Shown here in pieces: positions 1-8,117 of a DNA stretch of 12,133 nt. The notes beneath the pieces are model-generated. The model made no database searches, was not told where the DNA came from, and saw only the letters and a list, made by a program, of their open reading frames with translations. The position numbers were made by a program, and so were the translations under genes. This stretch comes from Erwinia pyrifoliae DSM 12163 (GTDB lineage: Bacteria; Pseudomonadota; Gammaproteobacteria; Enterobacterales; Enterobacteriaceae), in contig NC_017390.1 in NCBI RefSeq assembly GCF_000026985.1, positions 3,882,399-3,894,531 on the forward strand, given 5' to 3'. Every line of letters starts with the position of its first letter. Within the stretch, counting starts at the first letter, position 1.

Positions 1-39
1 TGATCCTACCCACGTAATGTGGACACAGCCCTAAGCGAG
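1..39 (+). repeat. Left terminal inverted repeat of the IS3-like element
   Basis: Compared with the reverse complement of 1208-1246, I count about 29 of 39 matching positions. These include an uninterrupted outer block of 11 bases (TGATCCTACCC) and an inner TGGACAC block. This is the end downstream of orfB. Confidence 0.88.
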
Positions 40-886
40 GTTCTGGTTTTCAAATTGTTCAGGACTAAGGCCGCCACAGGCACTGTGACGACGCCACCGA
101 TTGTAATCACACTCGATATAATTAAACACCGTTGTCCGCATTATTTCCCGGCTGGCAAAGCGTTCTCCGTGGATACATTCCACCTTCAGCGAATGAAAGA
201 AGCTTTCCACGCAGGCATTGTCATAACAGCAGCCTTTTGCGCTCATGCTCCCGCGCAGATTATGACATTTCAGCAAGCTCTGATAATCCGATGAACAGTA
301 CTGCCCACCACGGTCAGTGTGAACAATCACTTTTTCAGGACGTTTTCGCCGCCACAACGCCATCTGCAGTGCGTCGCAGGCCAGTTGTGCGGTCATACGC
401 GGCGACATCGACCAGCCAATGACGGAACGCGACCACAGGTCAATGACCACCGCCAGATACAGCCAGCCCTCATCTGTACGTAAGTAGGTGATGTCACCTG
501 CCCACTTCTGGTTTGCGCCGCTGGCGTAAAAATCCTGTTTCAGCAGGTTCTCTGACACGGGCAGGCCGTGTTCACGATAACTGACCGGACTGAACTTGCG
601 GGCCGCTTTCGCCCGCAGCCCCTGACGTCGCAGGCTGGCGGCAATGGTTTTTGATGTTGTACTCCGGCAGCTCGTCAGCAAGACGAGGTGCGCCATAACG
701 CTGTTTTGCCTCAGTAAATGCCTTACCGACGGCCTTATCGCAGATGAGGCGGAACTGCTGGCGCGGGCTGATTTGATGGCGACGCAGGCACCAGACATAC
801 CAGCCGCTTCGGGCAATTCTAAGCACACGACACATGGCCTTGATACTGAACTCAGCCCGATTTTTTTCGATAAAGACATACTTCAT
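31..886 (-). pseudogene. IS3 orfB (DDE integrase-type transposase), frameshifted
   Basis: Encodes the catalytic half of the IS3 transposase. It opens with [13 protein letters not shown] at 886, overlapping the end of orfA, and runs in that frame through the helix-turn-helix-like region up to about residue 80 ([10 protein letters not shown]). At an A-run on the minus strand (648-652) the frame changes. The rest of the protein, from [10 protein letters not shown], continues in another frame to the stop at 31. The second part holds the whole rve core with the D-D-E residues: [18 protein letters not shown] and [12 protein letters not shown]. From memory of IS3, the A-run appears to have gained one base, and about four codons are missing just before it. 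Either the gene is dead or it needs a second slippage event; I favour dead. Confidence 0.85.
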
Positions 887-1182
887 TTCAGGCGCTTCGC
901 GAAGTATGTCGCGGCCTTTTGGAGAATGGCCAGCTCCTCAGCCTGCTCCGCCAGTTGCCGCTTAAGGCGGGCAATTTCAACAGACATTTCCTGCTCACGT
1001 TCAGAAGAGGAATGTGCATTTTTGAGCTTGCTGCGCCAGGCATAAAGCTGCGATTCATACAGACGGAGTTCACGGGCAGCTGGAGCCACACCGATACGCT
1101 CAGCAAGTTTCAGGGCTTCGTTGCGAAATTCAGGCGTATGTTGTTTGCGTGGCTTTTTGCTGGTTGATGCTGGTTTTGTCAT
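883..1182 (-). CDS. IS3 OrfA (transposase DNA-binding subunit)
   Basis: A 99-residue protein, the usual length of IS3 OrfA. It carries a helix-turn-helix in the first half ([17 protein letters not shown], then [16 protein letters not shown]), which recognises the IS ends, and a leucine-zipper-like helix in the second half ([20 protein letters not shown]) for dimerisation. The ATG at 1182 follows an AGAGGTGA ribosome binding site by a few bases. Its stop overlaps the ATG of orfB in an AAATGA arrangement. OrfA is normally made alone as a repressor of transposition and as the N-terminus of the OrfAB fusion through -1 slippage on the AAAAG run at 916-923. This frame is intact. Confidence 0.92.
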   Translation of the reverse strand: MTKPASTSKKPRKQHTPEFRNEALKLAERIGVAPAARELRLYESQLYAWRSKLKNAHSSSEREQEMSVEIARLKRQLAEQAEELAILQKAATYFAKRLK

Positions 1183-1207
1183 GAGTCACCTCTTGCTTGA
1201 GAGTTTA

Positions 1208-1246
1208 CTCACTTAGTCGCGTGTCCACTATTGGCGGGTAGGATCA
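1208..1246 (-). repeat. Right terminal inverted repeat of the IS3-like element
   Basis: Reads TGATCCTACCC inward on the minus strand, followed by TGGACAC and CTAAG blocks shared with the left end. It lies just upstream of orfA, so it also carries the leader of the transposase genes. Confidence 0.88.
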
Positions 1247-1283
1247 GAAAAGTCGTTAACTGACATGATATTATGCTTTCAGA

Positions 1284-1333
1284 TTACTCTCCATCTTCTT
1301 CACTGAATGGATCTACGTTTTCCAGAATTCCAT
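1284..1333 (-). pseudogene. Possible C-terminal scrap of a protein gene
   Basis: On the minus strand a short open stretch reads GILENVDPFSEEDGE and stops at TAA (1284-1286). The acidic tail looks like the end of a real protein, and its upstream side stops abruptly at the IS903-like inverted repeat beginning at 1334. That is what an insertion into a gene followed by loss of the rest would leave. I do not recognise the protein, and about 15 codons are too few to be sure it was coding. Confidence 0.25.
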
Positions 1334-1431
1334 GGCTTTGTTGAATAAATCGAACTTTTGGCAGCACTCAGGATCAGATCACCCCATTCCTGATCCCGTA
1401 GCGGTATCTCGTGGCAAAGAGAAAGTTTGCC
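1334..1431 (+). mobile_element. Truncated end of an IS903-like (IS5 family) element
   Basis: Positions 1334-1351 read GGCTTTGTTGAATAAATC, which matches the 18-bp terminal inverted repeat of IS903/IS102 as I remember it. The next 60 bases follow the leader of that group (GAACTTTTG, then AGGATCAGATCAC). They end in GTG GCA AAG AGA AAG TTT at 1411, corresponding to the MAKxKF start of the IS5-family transposase. After about seven codons the similarity stops and AT-rich unrelated DNA follows. No matching opposite end is seen in the window, so this is a fossil end left by deletion. Confidence 0.75.
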
Positions 1432-1747
1432 ATATTAGTTATAGAACCAAATAACTCATTATGGAATCCAGAATGGATCGGTTCCGACAAACTTATAAAG
1501 ATCATGAGCACAACTCCAATAATTTTTAAACAAATCCAAATTAAACATAAGATTATATTAACTATTAAGAATAGTATTTCTTTCCCCGTATTTCAGGATA
1601 ATATAAAAAAAGACCGTTTTTATGGCAGAAATCATTTACTCCTGACAGCAATTGACGGTTCTTTTCAAGTAAAAGTGACCGATTTTTCATAGAAATCTCA
1701 CCTTCTGCTCTATTAAAATGAAAACTATTTTTTAAGGAAGGTATTTT
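1432..1747. other. AT-rich stretch without a convincing gene
   Basis: The frame of the truncated IS transposase happens to stay open to 1692 after leaving the IS. The residues look like chance translation of AT-rich DNA: there is no domain, no ribosome binding site and a skewed composition. The final part may hold a promoter for the 53-codon frame that follows, for example TATTAAAAT at 1711-1719 as a -10 region, but no good -35 partner is evident. Confidence 0.4.
1734..1741 (+). promoter_or_regulatory. Strong ribosome binding site
   Basis: AAGGAAGG lies six bases before the ATG at 1748. It is the best Shine-Dalgarno match in this AT-rich region and is the main reason for taking the short frame behind it seriously. 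Confidence 0.55.
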
Positions 1748-1909
1748 ATGTTTTTAAGTGGGATTGGTCGTGGTTCTAAAAATTACGGCGGCATCAGCAC
1801 AACCGCAAACGCCCGCAATCAGACCTATCCATCGTGGGAGTTAATATGCTACCTTTATAAAGTTCAGCAGGGGGTATCAGTGCCAGAAACGCAGCGGACG
1901 TCCGCGTAG
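1748..1909 (+). CDS. Small hypothetical protein, possibly the start of a decayed gene
   Basis: A 53-residue frame beginning MFLSGIGRGSKNYGGISTTA, rich in Gly, Ser, Thr and Asn and without charged clusters. No membrane segment or known motif is seen. The strong ribosome binding site argues for translation. Just past its end another frame (1861-1977) stays open and reads AADVRVEKSFDSISFVDPIS, which looks more like protein than noise. One small indel would join the two, so this could be the N-terminus of a longer gene broken by a frameshift. A Ser/Gly-rich start of this kind is seen in secreted proteins including type III effectors, but I recognise no specific family, so function is unknown. Confidence 0.35.
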   Translation: MFLSGIGRGSKNYGGISTTANARNQTYPSWELICYLYKVQQGVSVPETQRTSA

Positions 1910-2033
1910 AAAAATCATTTGATTCAATTAGCTTTGTGGATCCAATCTCGCGCTCTACCTACCATCCGGGTAGATAAATCTGGAAGCGGAACCAGGATAA
2001 AACATTAAAAATCAATCGTTAACGCTCTGATGC

Positions 2034-2453
2034 ATGAAGGATGACATGGTGCAGATAGTCAATTACTTGCGAGCCAAAATGTTACACAGCAGCAAGGCTG
2101 CGTTCAGTCTGGCAATAAAAAACAACACATACCTCTCATTTGCAGAAAAAATAATTTCAGCTAAAAACGAAAGGACACACTGTGATCTTATAAAAACGCA
2201 CTCTGACCTGACAAAAGAAATATTGACTAATAATAAAACTTTAAAGTATGAGAGTTTTTTGGAAAACCTTTCAGAAATCAAGTCACAGCATCACAAAAAG
2301 CATGAGCTTGAGCATAAACTTTTAGATTATAGTAAGCTTCTTCCCAGACTGAATGTGATCAAAACGAAAGGAAACAAGCACGAATATGTCCTTCCGTACA
2401 ACAATCAACAAAAAGGTATAATTATTACCGCCGTGAAAGAAAGTCTTATTTGA
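2034..2453 (+). CDS. Hypothetical protein, 139 residues, AT-rich gene
   Basis: I do not recognise this protein. It is Lys-, Asn- and His-rich and apparently soluble. The middle is probably alpha-helical (about residues 33-100, with KIISAKNERTHCDLIKTH and FLENLSEIKSQHHKKHELEH), and the tail looks beta-like (EYVLPYNNQQKGIIITAVKE). No signal peptide or membrane segment is seen. The ATG at 2034 has no good ribosome binding site. The in-frame ATG at 2046 has AAGGA (2037-2041) four bases upstream and may be the true start, giving 135 residues. Low GC content compared with the neighbouring kdp genes suggests acquired DNA. It converges on kdpD. It could also be the C-terminal part of a larger broken gene that began near 1748. 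Confidence 0.5.
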   Translation: MKDDMVQIVNYLRAKMLHSSKAAFSLAIKNNTYLSFAEKIISAKNERTHCDLIKTHSDLTKEILTNNKTLKYESFLENLSEIKSQHHKKHELEHKLLDYSKLLPRLNVIKTKGNKHEYVLPYNNQQKGIIITAVKESLI

Positions 2454-2757
2454 ATATTACGAACGCAGCACGCCTACGGCGTAGCGGGCTGTACATTGTT
2501 CAGCAACGTACAGCTCGTGATTACTATGTAATTGGCTACGGCAGCTTACTGCCAGTGCTTGTATGGCGTGAAGAAATATAGCCTCGACTACGATTTTCTT
2601 GGCGAAATAGCAAAAAATATTTCACGCTAATCTCACCAGATAATTCACGGCTGAAAATAACATTTATATCTATTTAAGGTCGTTATCGACACTACTTGAC
2701 GGTACTCGTAGTCACTCTTCCTCCCTATCCTTCAACAGATCACATGTCACCGGAAAA
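2454..2757. other. Region between the 139-residue gene and kdpD: hairpins, no kdpE
   Basis: In most enterobacteria kdpE starts at or within a few bases of the kdpD stop, on the same strand. No response-regulator sequence appears here on either strand. The stretch holds several inverted repeats (2474-2484, 2485-2517, 2540-2553). There is also a tiny minus-strand frame at 2692-2715 (GTG ACT ACG then a stop at codon 8) behind a GAGGAA ribosome binding site. No gene of useful length is supported. Confidence 0.6.
2485..2517. repeat. 33-bp imperfect palindrome (long hairpin)
   Basis: The arms CGGGCTGTAC (2485-2494) and GTACAGCTCG (2508-2517) pair along their whole length with one G-T mismatch. Inside them TTG (2496-2498) and CAA (2504-2506) pair again around a TTCAG loop. 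A smaller palindrome, CTACGGCGTAG (2474-2484), abuts it. A second hairpin, GGCAG-CTTA-CTGCC, lies at 2540-2553. No run of T follows, so it is not a classic Rho-independent terminator. It could be a terminator of another type, a protein-binding site or part of a small structured RNA between the two convergent genes. Confidence 0.55.
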
Positions 2758-5457
2758 TTATGCCAGCGGATTTTTTGGTTCATTATAAGTATACTCTTCC
2801 AGCACCGGCGGTGTCGTTAACGGCAGGGAAATCACAAAGCGTACGCCGCCCTGTGGCCGGTTTTCCGCATGAATTTTGCCTTCGTGCAGCGTGACAATCG
2901 CCTGACAGATCGCCAGGCCAAGCCCGACGCCCGGCACCGTTGACTCTTTATCACCGCGAGAAAACTTCTCAAAAATCAGCTGTTGCTGACCTGGCGTAAT
3001 GCCAGGCCCACTGTCCCACACCTCCAGTTGCAGCTGTTGCGAAACAGCGCGCGCGCGAATACCGATTTCCGCCGCCGCGCCAGCATATTTCAGCGCGTTT
3101 TCCAGCAGATTAACCAGTACGCGTTCCATCAGCGGGCCATCAACGTCAATCAGCAGCAGATCGGGCGGTAAATCCAGATCGACCTGCCGCCCTTCCAGCA
3201 GTGGCGCTAACTGGCGCAGCGTGCTGCCAATCAGTTCATCCAGCGCCATCCACTCCCGCCGTAAGCTAAAGCCGCCGGACTGCAAACGCGCCATGTCCAG
3301 CAGGTTATTCACCAGCCGGATGGTATTGAGCGTTTGTTCACGCATCGCGCTGGCCTGCGCGGCGTAGGGTGAGTTTTCGCTGGCGAGGTCAAGCGTGAGA
3401 ATTTCCGCCTGACCAAACAGCACCGTCAGCGGGGTGCGCAGATCGTGCGACAGCGCCGACAGCAGCGCATTGCGTAGCTGTTCACGCTCCGCCGCCAGCC
3501 GTGAAGCGGCTTCGCGCTGGCTGAGCGCCATGCGTTCCAGCGCGTTGGCAATCAGCACGGTAAAGGTTTCCACCAGCCGCTGTTGCTCCGGGATCATCAG
3601 CTGGCGCAGATTAAGGGGTTCCAGAATCAGCAGTCCAAGGGTATCACTGCCGCTTTTCAAGGGCAGCATCTGCCACTGCACGCCCGGCAGGGTATCGGTC
3701 CCGGCACCCGCCGGCTGGCCCTTATCAAAGCTCCAGCGCGCAATCGCCCGATCCGGCACCGCGCTAAGATGCGCAGCGCCTACCGGCACCAGCTCGCCGT
3801 GCTCGTCCGGCAGATAAAGCTCGCTGCGCGCCTGCAGCGTACTTTCCACGCTGCGCTGTAAGGTGGCGGCGATATCGCGCTGTGTCAGGGCGCGACTGAG
3901 GGCTTTTGCCGTCTCATACAAATGATGCGCCCGCTGCTCGCGGTAACGCGCCACCCGAGCCTGATAACGAACGCCGGCGGTTAAATTACCCACAATCACC
4001 CCCACCGCCAGCATCACGCCGAAGGTCACCAGATACTGGACGTCTGACACCACCATGGTGCCGGTTGGCGCGACAAAGACCACGTCGAAGGCAACAATAT
4101 TCAGTAAGGTCGCCACCACCGACGGCCAGCGGCCGTAGCGCAGCGCGACAATCACCACCGCCAGCAGGTAAACCATCACCAGGTTGACCGAATCCACCGC
4201 CGGCAGCAGCCAGCGCCCGGCCAGCGTGACCAGCATACATAACAGCAGAGCGGCGGCACAGCCACGCAGCTGACCGCGCCGTTTTCCCTCGTTGCCGTTG
4301 ATACGCTCGGTTAACGAACTGACGCCGTCCGCCGGCGGGTCGTCCAGCGCCACGATCAAAATATCCAGATCCGGACCCAGTTCACCCACCCGTTCGGCGA
4401 AACTTTCGCGCCACCAGCGCCGGGTGGGCCGACGGCCAATGATAATTTTGCCGAGGTTATGTTCACGCGCGTAGCGCAGTACCGCGCTGGCCTCGCTGGG
4501 ATCGGAGAGCGTGGCCGTTTCCGCACCCAAATCCTGTGCCAGTTGCAGGGTGCGCAGAATGCCTCGCCGCCGCGCCTCGGACAGGCGGTACAGGCGCGGC
4601 GTTTCGACATACACGGCGTGCCATACGCTGTCGAGGCGCGCTGCCAGCCGTGCCGCGCTACGTACCAGCTTTTCGCTGCCGCTGTTGTCGCCGATGCACA
4701 GCAGAATAGCATCCCGCGTGTGCCAGACCTTTTCGCGCCCCTGAGTATCACGCCAGGCACGCATCTGGTCATCCACCCGGTCGGCGGTGCGCCGCAGCGC
4801 CAGTTCGCGCAGCGCAATCAGGTTGCCCTTGCGGAAGAAATTTTCGATAGCGCGTTCCGCGCTTTCACCGATGTATACTTTGCCCTCTTTCAGACGCTGG
4901 CGCAGATCGTCCGGCGGCAGATCCACCAGCACCACCTCGTCGGCCGCATCAAAAAAGGGGTCCGGCACCGTTTCACGAACCCGAATGCCGGTAACGCCGC
5001 CGACCACATCGTTAAGGCTTTCAAGATGCTGAACGTTGACGGTAGTCATTACGTCGATACCTGCATCCAGCAGCTCGTCAATATCCTGCCAGCGTTTAGG
5101 ATGGCGCGAGCCGGGGGTATTGCTGTGCGCCAGCTCGTCCATCAGGATCACCGCCGGATGGCGCGCCAGCGCAGCATCAAGGTCAAATTCCGGGCGGCGC
5201 TGCTGCCCGGTAGCACGCCGTGGCAACACCGTCAGTCCGGCCAACAGGGCTGCCGTTTCAGGCCGTTCATGCGTCTCTACCACGCCAACCAGTACCTCCA
5301 GCCCCTGAGCGCGCAGGCGGCGAGCCTCCTGCAACATCGACCAGGTTTTCCCCACTCCGGCGCAAGCGCCAAAGTAGATTTTCAGCTTACCGCGATGGCT
5401 TTCCACCGTCTGCCGTAACAGCGCATCCGGATCGGGGCGCTGGAGTTCATCGTTCAT
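2758..5457 (-). CDS. kdpD: KdpD, membrane sensor histidine kinase for K+ limitation
   Basis: Sensor kinase that responds to low K+ or turgor and phosphorylates KdpE. The 899 residues match the usual length of about 895. Order of domains: N-terminal KdpD domain with Walker A GACAGVGKT (30-38) and Walker B-like VILMDELAHSN (103-113); a universal-stress-protein domain (about 250-370); four membrane helices (about 398-492); a GAF-like domain (about 520-645); HisKA with the phosphorylated His671 in ALSHDLRTPLT; and an HATPase with N box NLLENALKY (783-791), DSGPGI (815-820) and GVGLGLAIC (843-851). All catalytic motifs are present. It starts nine bases after kdpC, with AAGGA before the ATG. The unusual point is that no kdpE follows, leaving the kinase without its partner gene in this window. 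Confidence 0.97.
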   Translation of the reverse strand: MNDELQRPDPDALLRQTVESHRGKLKIYFGACAGVGKTWSMLQEARRLRAQGLEVLVGVVETHERPETAALLAGLTVLPRRATGQQRRPEFDLDAALARHPAVILMDELAHSNTPGSRHPKRWQDIDELLDAGIDVMTTVNVQHLESLNDVVGGVTGIRVRETVPDPFFDAADEVVLVDLPPDDLRQRLKEGKVYIGESAERAIENFFRKGNLIALRELALRRTADRVDDQMRAWRDTQGREKVWHTRDAILLCIGDNSGSEKLVRSAARLAARLDSVWHAVYVETPRLYRLSEARRRGILRTLQLAQDLGAETATLSDPSEASAVLRYAREHNLGKIIIGRRPTRRWWRESFAERVGELGPDLDILIVALDDPPADGVSSLTERINGNEGKRRGQLRGCAAALLLCMLVTLAGRWLLPAVDSVNLVMVYLLAVVIVALRYGRWPSVVATLLNIVAFDVVFVAPTGTMVVSDVQYLVTFGVMLAVGVIVGNLTAGVRYQARVARYREQRAHHLYETAKALSRALTQRDIAATLQRSVESTLQARSELYLPDEHGELVPVGAAHLSAVPDRAIARWSFDKGQPAGAGTDTLPGVQWQMLPLKSGSDTLGLLILEPLNLRQLMIPEQQRLVETFTVLIANALERMALSQREAASRLAAEREQLRNALLSALSHDLRTPLTVLFGQAEILTLDLASENSPYAAQASAMREQTLNTIRLVNNLLDMARLQSGGFSLRREWMALDELIGSTLRQLAPLLEGRQVDLDLPPDLLLIDVDGPLMERVLVNLLENALKYAGAAAEIGIRARAVSQQLQLEVWDSGPGITPGQQQLIFEKFSRGDKESTVPGVGLGLAICQAIVTLHEGKIHAENRPQGGVRFVISLPLTTPPVLEEYTYNEPKNPLA

Positions 5458-5466
5458 AGCTGTCCT

Positions 5467-6039
5467 TTAGCGTTGCAAGGCGTCCAGCGCCAGGTTCAGC
5501 GCCAGCACGTTCACCGCCGGTTCGCCAAGAAAGGCTGGCATTGGCGTAACGGTATGTTCATCAATCAGCTGCTGAACGTTGGCCAGCGGCAGCCGCCGCG
5601 CATCCGCCACCCGCCAGGCTTGCCAGTAGGCCGCCTGCGGTGAAATCTGCGGATCCAGCCCGCTGGCGGAAGCCGTGACCAGGTCAACCGGCACCTGCTG
5701 GCTGGCCATCGGATTGGCTGCCCGCAGCGCCGCTACCCGCTGGCTGATCGCCTGGTCAAGCGCCGGGTTACTGCCCGCCAGGTTGCTGCCTGAAGATGCC
5801 AGCGGATTATAGGGACGATCGCCGGTCGCCGATGGCCGCCCCTGGAAATATTGCGGGCGGGTAACGTTTTGACCGACCAGTGCCGAACCGCGCACGTTCC
5901 CCTGCTCCAGCAGCAGCGAGCCGTTTGCCTGCTGCGGCAACATCCACTGCGCCAGCGTGGTAGTCAGTAAGGGATAGAGCAGCCCGGTGATCAGCGTCAG
6001 CAGCAGCAGTAAAAATACGGCAGGACGAAGTTGACTCAT
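5467..6039 (-). CDS. kdpC: KdpC, K+-transporting ATPase subunit C
   Basis: Small periplasm-facing subunit of the KdpFABC pump. It helps assemble and stabilise the KdpA-KdpB complex and raises ATP affinity. The 190 residues are the same length as the E. coli protein. There is one N-terminal membrane helix (about residues 7-30, [19 protein letters not shown]) and then a soluble domain with the family's conserved blocks: [52 protein letters not shown] and [18 protein letters not shown] at 6047-6052 overlaps the kdpB stop and precedes the ATG by seven bases, so translation is probably coupled within the operon. No defects are seen. Confidence 0.97.
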   Translation of the reverse strand: MSQLRPAVFLLLLLTLITGLLYPLLTTTLAQWMLPQQANGSLLLEQGNVRGSALVGQNVTRPQYFQGRPSATGDRPYNPLASSGSNLAGSNPALDQAISQRVAALRAANPMASQQVPVDLVTASASGLDPQISPQAAYWQAWRVADARRLPLANVQQLIDEHTVTPMPAFLGEPAVNVLALNLALDALQR

Positions 6040-6050
6040 CTTAGTTCTCC

Positions 6051-8099
6051 TTATGCCAGACCGGTTACGGTCAGCAACATATCAATCAGTTTGATGCCGA
6101 AGAAGGGTACCAGTAGCCCGCCTGCACCGTAGATCCACAGGTTACGTCTTAGCAGTGCCGCCGCGCTGAGCGGTCGGTAGCTCACGCCTTTCAGCGCCAG
6201 CGGAATCAAAAATATAATCACCAATGCGTTAAAAATAACCGCCGAAAGGATCGCCGACGCCGGTGAATGCAGCCCCATCACGTTAAGCTGATTCAGCTGC
6301 GGATAGGTCGCCGCAAACGCGGCGGGCAGAATGGCGAAATATTTGGCCACGTCATTGGCGATGCTGAAGGTGGTCAATGAACCTCGCGTCATCAGCATCT
6401 GCTTACCGATATGCACCACTTCCAGCAGCTTGGTGGGGTTCGAGTCCAGATCCACCATGTTGCCGGCCTCTTTTGCCGCCTGGGTGCCGGAGTTCATCGC
6501 CACCGCCACGTCGGCCTGCGCCAGCGCCGGGGCATCGTTGGTGCCATCACCGGTCATCGCCACCAGCCGTCCTTCCGCCTGATACTGGCGGATCAGCGCC
6601 AGTTTGGCTTCCGGCGTGGCTTCAGACAGAAAGTCATCCACCCCGGCTTCGGCAGCAATCGCGGCGGCAGTCAGTGGGTTATCACCGGTGATCATCACGG
6701 TTTTAATCCCCATTTTGCGCAGTTCGGCAAAGCGTTCTTTGATCCCGCCTTTGACGATGTCCTTCAGCGCCACCACGCCCATCACCCGGTTACCGTCACT
6801 GACCACCAGCGGCGTGCCGCCCGCGCGTGCCACCCGATCGACCAGGCTGTTGACCTCGTTCGGGAACTGGCCGCCGTTGCTGTCGATATAACGGCGCACC
6901 GCATCCGCCGCGCCTTTGCGGATTGCCCGCTGCTGTACATTGACCCCGCTCATGCGCGTTTGCGCCGAGAACGGAATAAAGGTCGCCCCCATGCTGTTAA
7001 GGTCGCGTTCGCGCAGATTGAATTTCTGCTTGGCCAGCACCACAATGCTGCGCCCTTCCGGCGTTTCATCAGCCAGCGAGGCCAGCTGGGCGGCATCAGC
7101 CAGCTGCTCTTCGCTCACGCCCTCCGCCGGCAGAAACTGCGTTGCCTGGCGATTACCCAGCGTGATGGTGCCGGTTTTATCCAGCAGCAGTACGTCAACG
7201 TCCCCTGCGGCTTCCACCGCGCGACCGCTGGTGGCAATGACGTTAGCCCCCAGCATCCGGCTCATCCCCGCCACGCCAATCGCCGATAGCAACCCGCCGA
7301 TAGTGGTTGGGATCAGGCACACCAGCAGAGCCACCAGCACCGTGATGCTGACCGGGTTACCGCCCCAGGCAGAGAACGGCCAGAGTGTGGCGGTCGCCAG
7401 CAGCAGCACGATGGTCAGTGCCAGCAGCAGGATGGTAAGGGCGATTTCATTTGGCGTCTTGCGTCTTGTCGCGCCTTCCACCATCGCTATCATGCGGTCA
7501 AGGAAGGTTTCCCCGGGATTCACGCTGCACTGCACCACCAGCCAGTCAGAGAGAATGCGTGTACCGCCGGTCACCGAAGAGAAGTCGCCGCCGGATTCGC
7601 GGATCACCGGTGCGGATTCGCCCGTGATTGCACTCTCGTCCACCGAGGCACCGCCCTCCAGCACTTCGCCGTCACAGGGGATGATATCGCCGGCTTCTAC
7701 CAGCACCCAGTCGCCTTTACGCAGCGTATCAGCCGCTACCGGATGATGGCTGGCCCCGTACTTCGCCTCGTTGAGCTTTTTGGCCATGCTGGTTTTGGTC
7801 ACGCCTTTCAGGCTGTTGGCCTGTGCCTTGCTGCGGCCTTCCGCCAGCGCTTCGGCAAAGTTGGCAAACAGCACGGTAAACCACAGCCAGACTGAAATCG
7901 CCGTGGTAAACCCTGTATCGCCAGGGGTTTTACCGGCAGCCATCGCGATTGCCAGCAGCGTGGTGATCACACTTCCCAGCCAAACCACAAACATCACCGG
8001 GTTGCGTACCTGGGTACGCGGGTTCAGCTTTTTCAACGCATCGAGCAGCGCGACACGCATCAGCGCCGCGTCAAACAGCGCCAGTTGATTACGACTCAT
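6051..8099 (-). CDS. kdpB: KdpB, K+-transporting P-type ATPase catalytic subunit
   Basis: Catalytic subunit of the KdpFABC pump. It hydrolyses ATP through an aspartyl-phosphate and drives K+ import through KdpA. The 682 residues equal the E. coli length. Visible key sites are TGES at 159-162 (the Ser is the known inhibitory phosphorylation site in E. coli), the phosphorylated Asp307 in DKTGT, KGA near 395 in the nucleotide domain, TGDGTNDAP near 516-524, and the membrane residues of NDVAKYF around 582-588, including the Asp and Lys involved in coupling. Membrane helices lie near 35-85, 218-275 and 570-680. It follows kdpA after 18 bases. It appears fully intact and functional. Confidence 0.98.
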   Translation of the reverse strand: MSRNQLALFDAALMRVALLDALKKLNPRTQVRNPVMFVVWLGSVITTLLAIAMAAGKTPGDTGFTTAISVWLWFTVLFANFAEALAEGRSKAQANSLKGVTKTSMAKKLNEAKYGASHHPVAADTLRKGDWVLVEAGDIIPCDGEVLEGGASVDESAITGESAPVIRESGGDFSSVTGGTRILSDWLVVQCSVNPGETFLDRMIAMVEGATRRKTPNEIALTILLLALTIVLLLATATLWPFSAWGGNPVSITVLVALLVCLIPTTIGGLLSAIGVAGMSRMLGANVIATSGRAVEAAGDVDVLLLDKTGTITLGNRQATQFLPAEGVSEEQLADAAQLASLADETPEGRSIVVLAKQKFNLRERDLNSMGATFIPFSAQTRMSGVNVQQRAIRKGAADAVRRYIDSNGGQFPNEVNSLVDRVARAGGTPLVVSDGNRVMGVVALKDIVKGGIKERFAELRKMGIKTVMITGDNPLTAAAIAAEAGVDDFLSEATPEAKLALIRQYQAEGRLVAMTGDGTNDAPALAQADVAVAMNSGTQAAKEAGNMVDLDSNPTKLLEVVHIGKQMLMTRGSLTTFSIANDVAKYFAILPAAFAATYPQLNQLNVMGLHSPASAILSAVIFNALVIIFLIPLALKGVSYRPLSAAALLRRNLWIYGAGGLLVPFFGIKLIDMLLTVTGLA

Positions 8100-8117
8100 G
8101 ACTCGATTCTCCGCCCG

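Larger units (their letters stand above)
1..1246 (-). mobile_element. IS3-family insertion sequence, IS3-like, complete ends
   Basis: A whole insertion sequence close to E. coli IS3 (about 1258 bp from memory). It has imperfect terminal inverted repeats of about 39 bp beginning TGATCCTACCC, and two overlapping reading frames orfA and orfB on the minus strand, as expected for an element that makes its transposase by -1 ribosomal frameshifting. A candidate slippage run, CTCCAAAAGG on the minus strand, lies at 915-924 near the end of orfA. orfB carries a further, disabling frameshift, so this copy is probably not self-mobile. The target duplication cannot be checked because the left flank is outside the window; the right flank begins GAA. 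The element sits next to other IS debris, which suggests a site of repeated insertion and rearrangement. Confidence 0.93.

Noticed and set aside
1411..1692. A 93-codon plus-strand open frame beginning MAKRKFA
   Set aside because: Only the first seven codons belong to the truncated IS903-like transposase; the rest is chance translation of AT-rich DNA without motifs.
2400..2581. A plus-strand frame reading SGLYIVQQRTARDYYVIGYG that stays open past the end of the 139-residue gene
   Set aside because: Parts look protein-like, but it overlaps the 139-residue gene in another frame and runs through the palindromes; it has no supported start and is more likely chance.
4459..5418. A 319-codon frame opposite kdpD, and similar long frames opposite kdpB and kdpA
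   Set aside because: These are antisense shadows of GC-rich conserved genes; they have no ribosome binding sites and no family resemblance.
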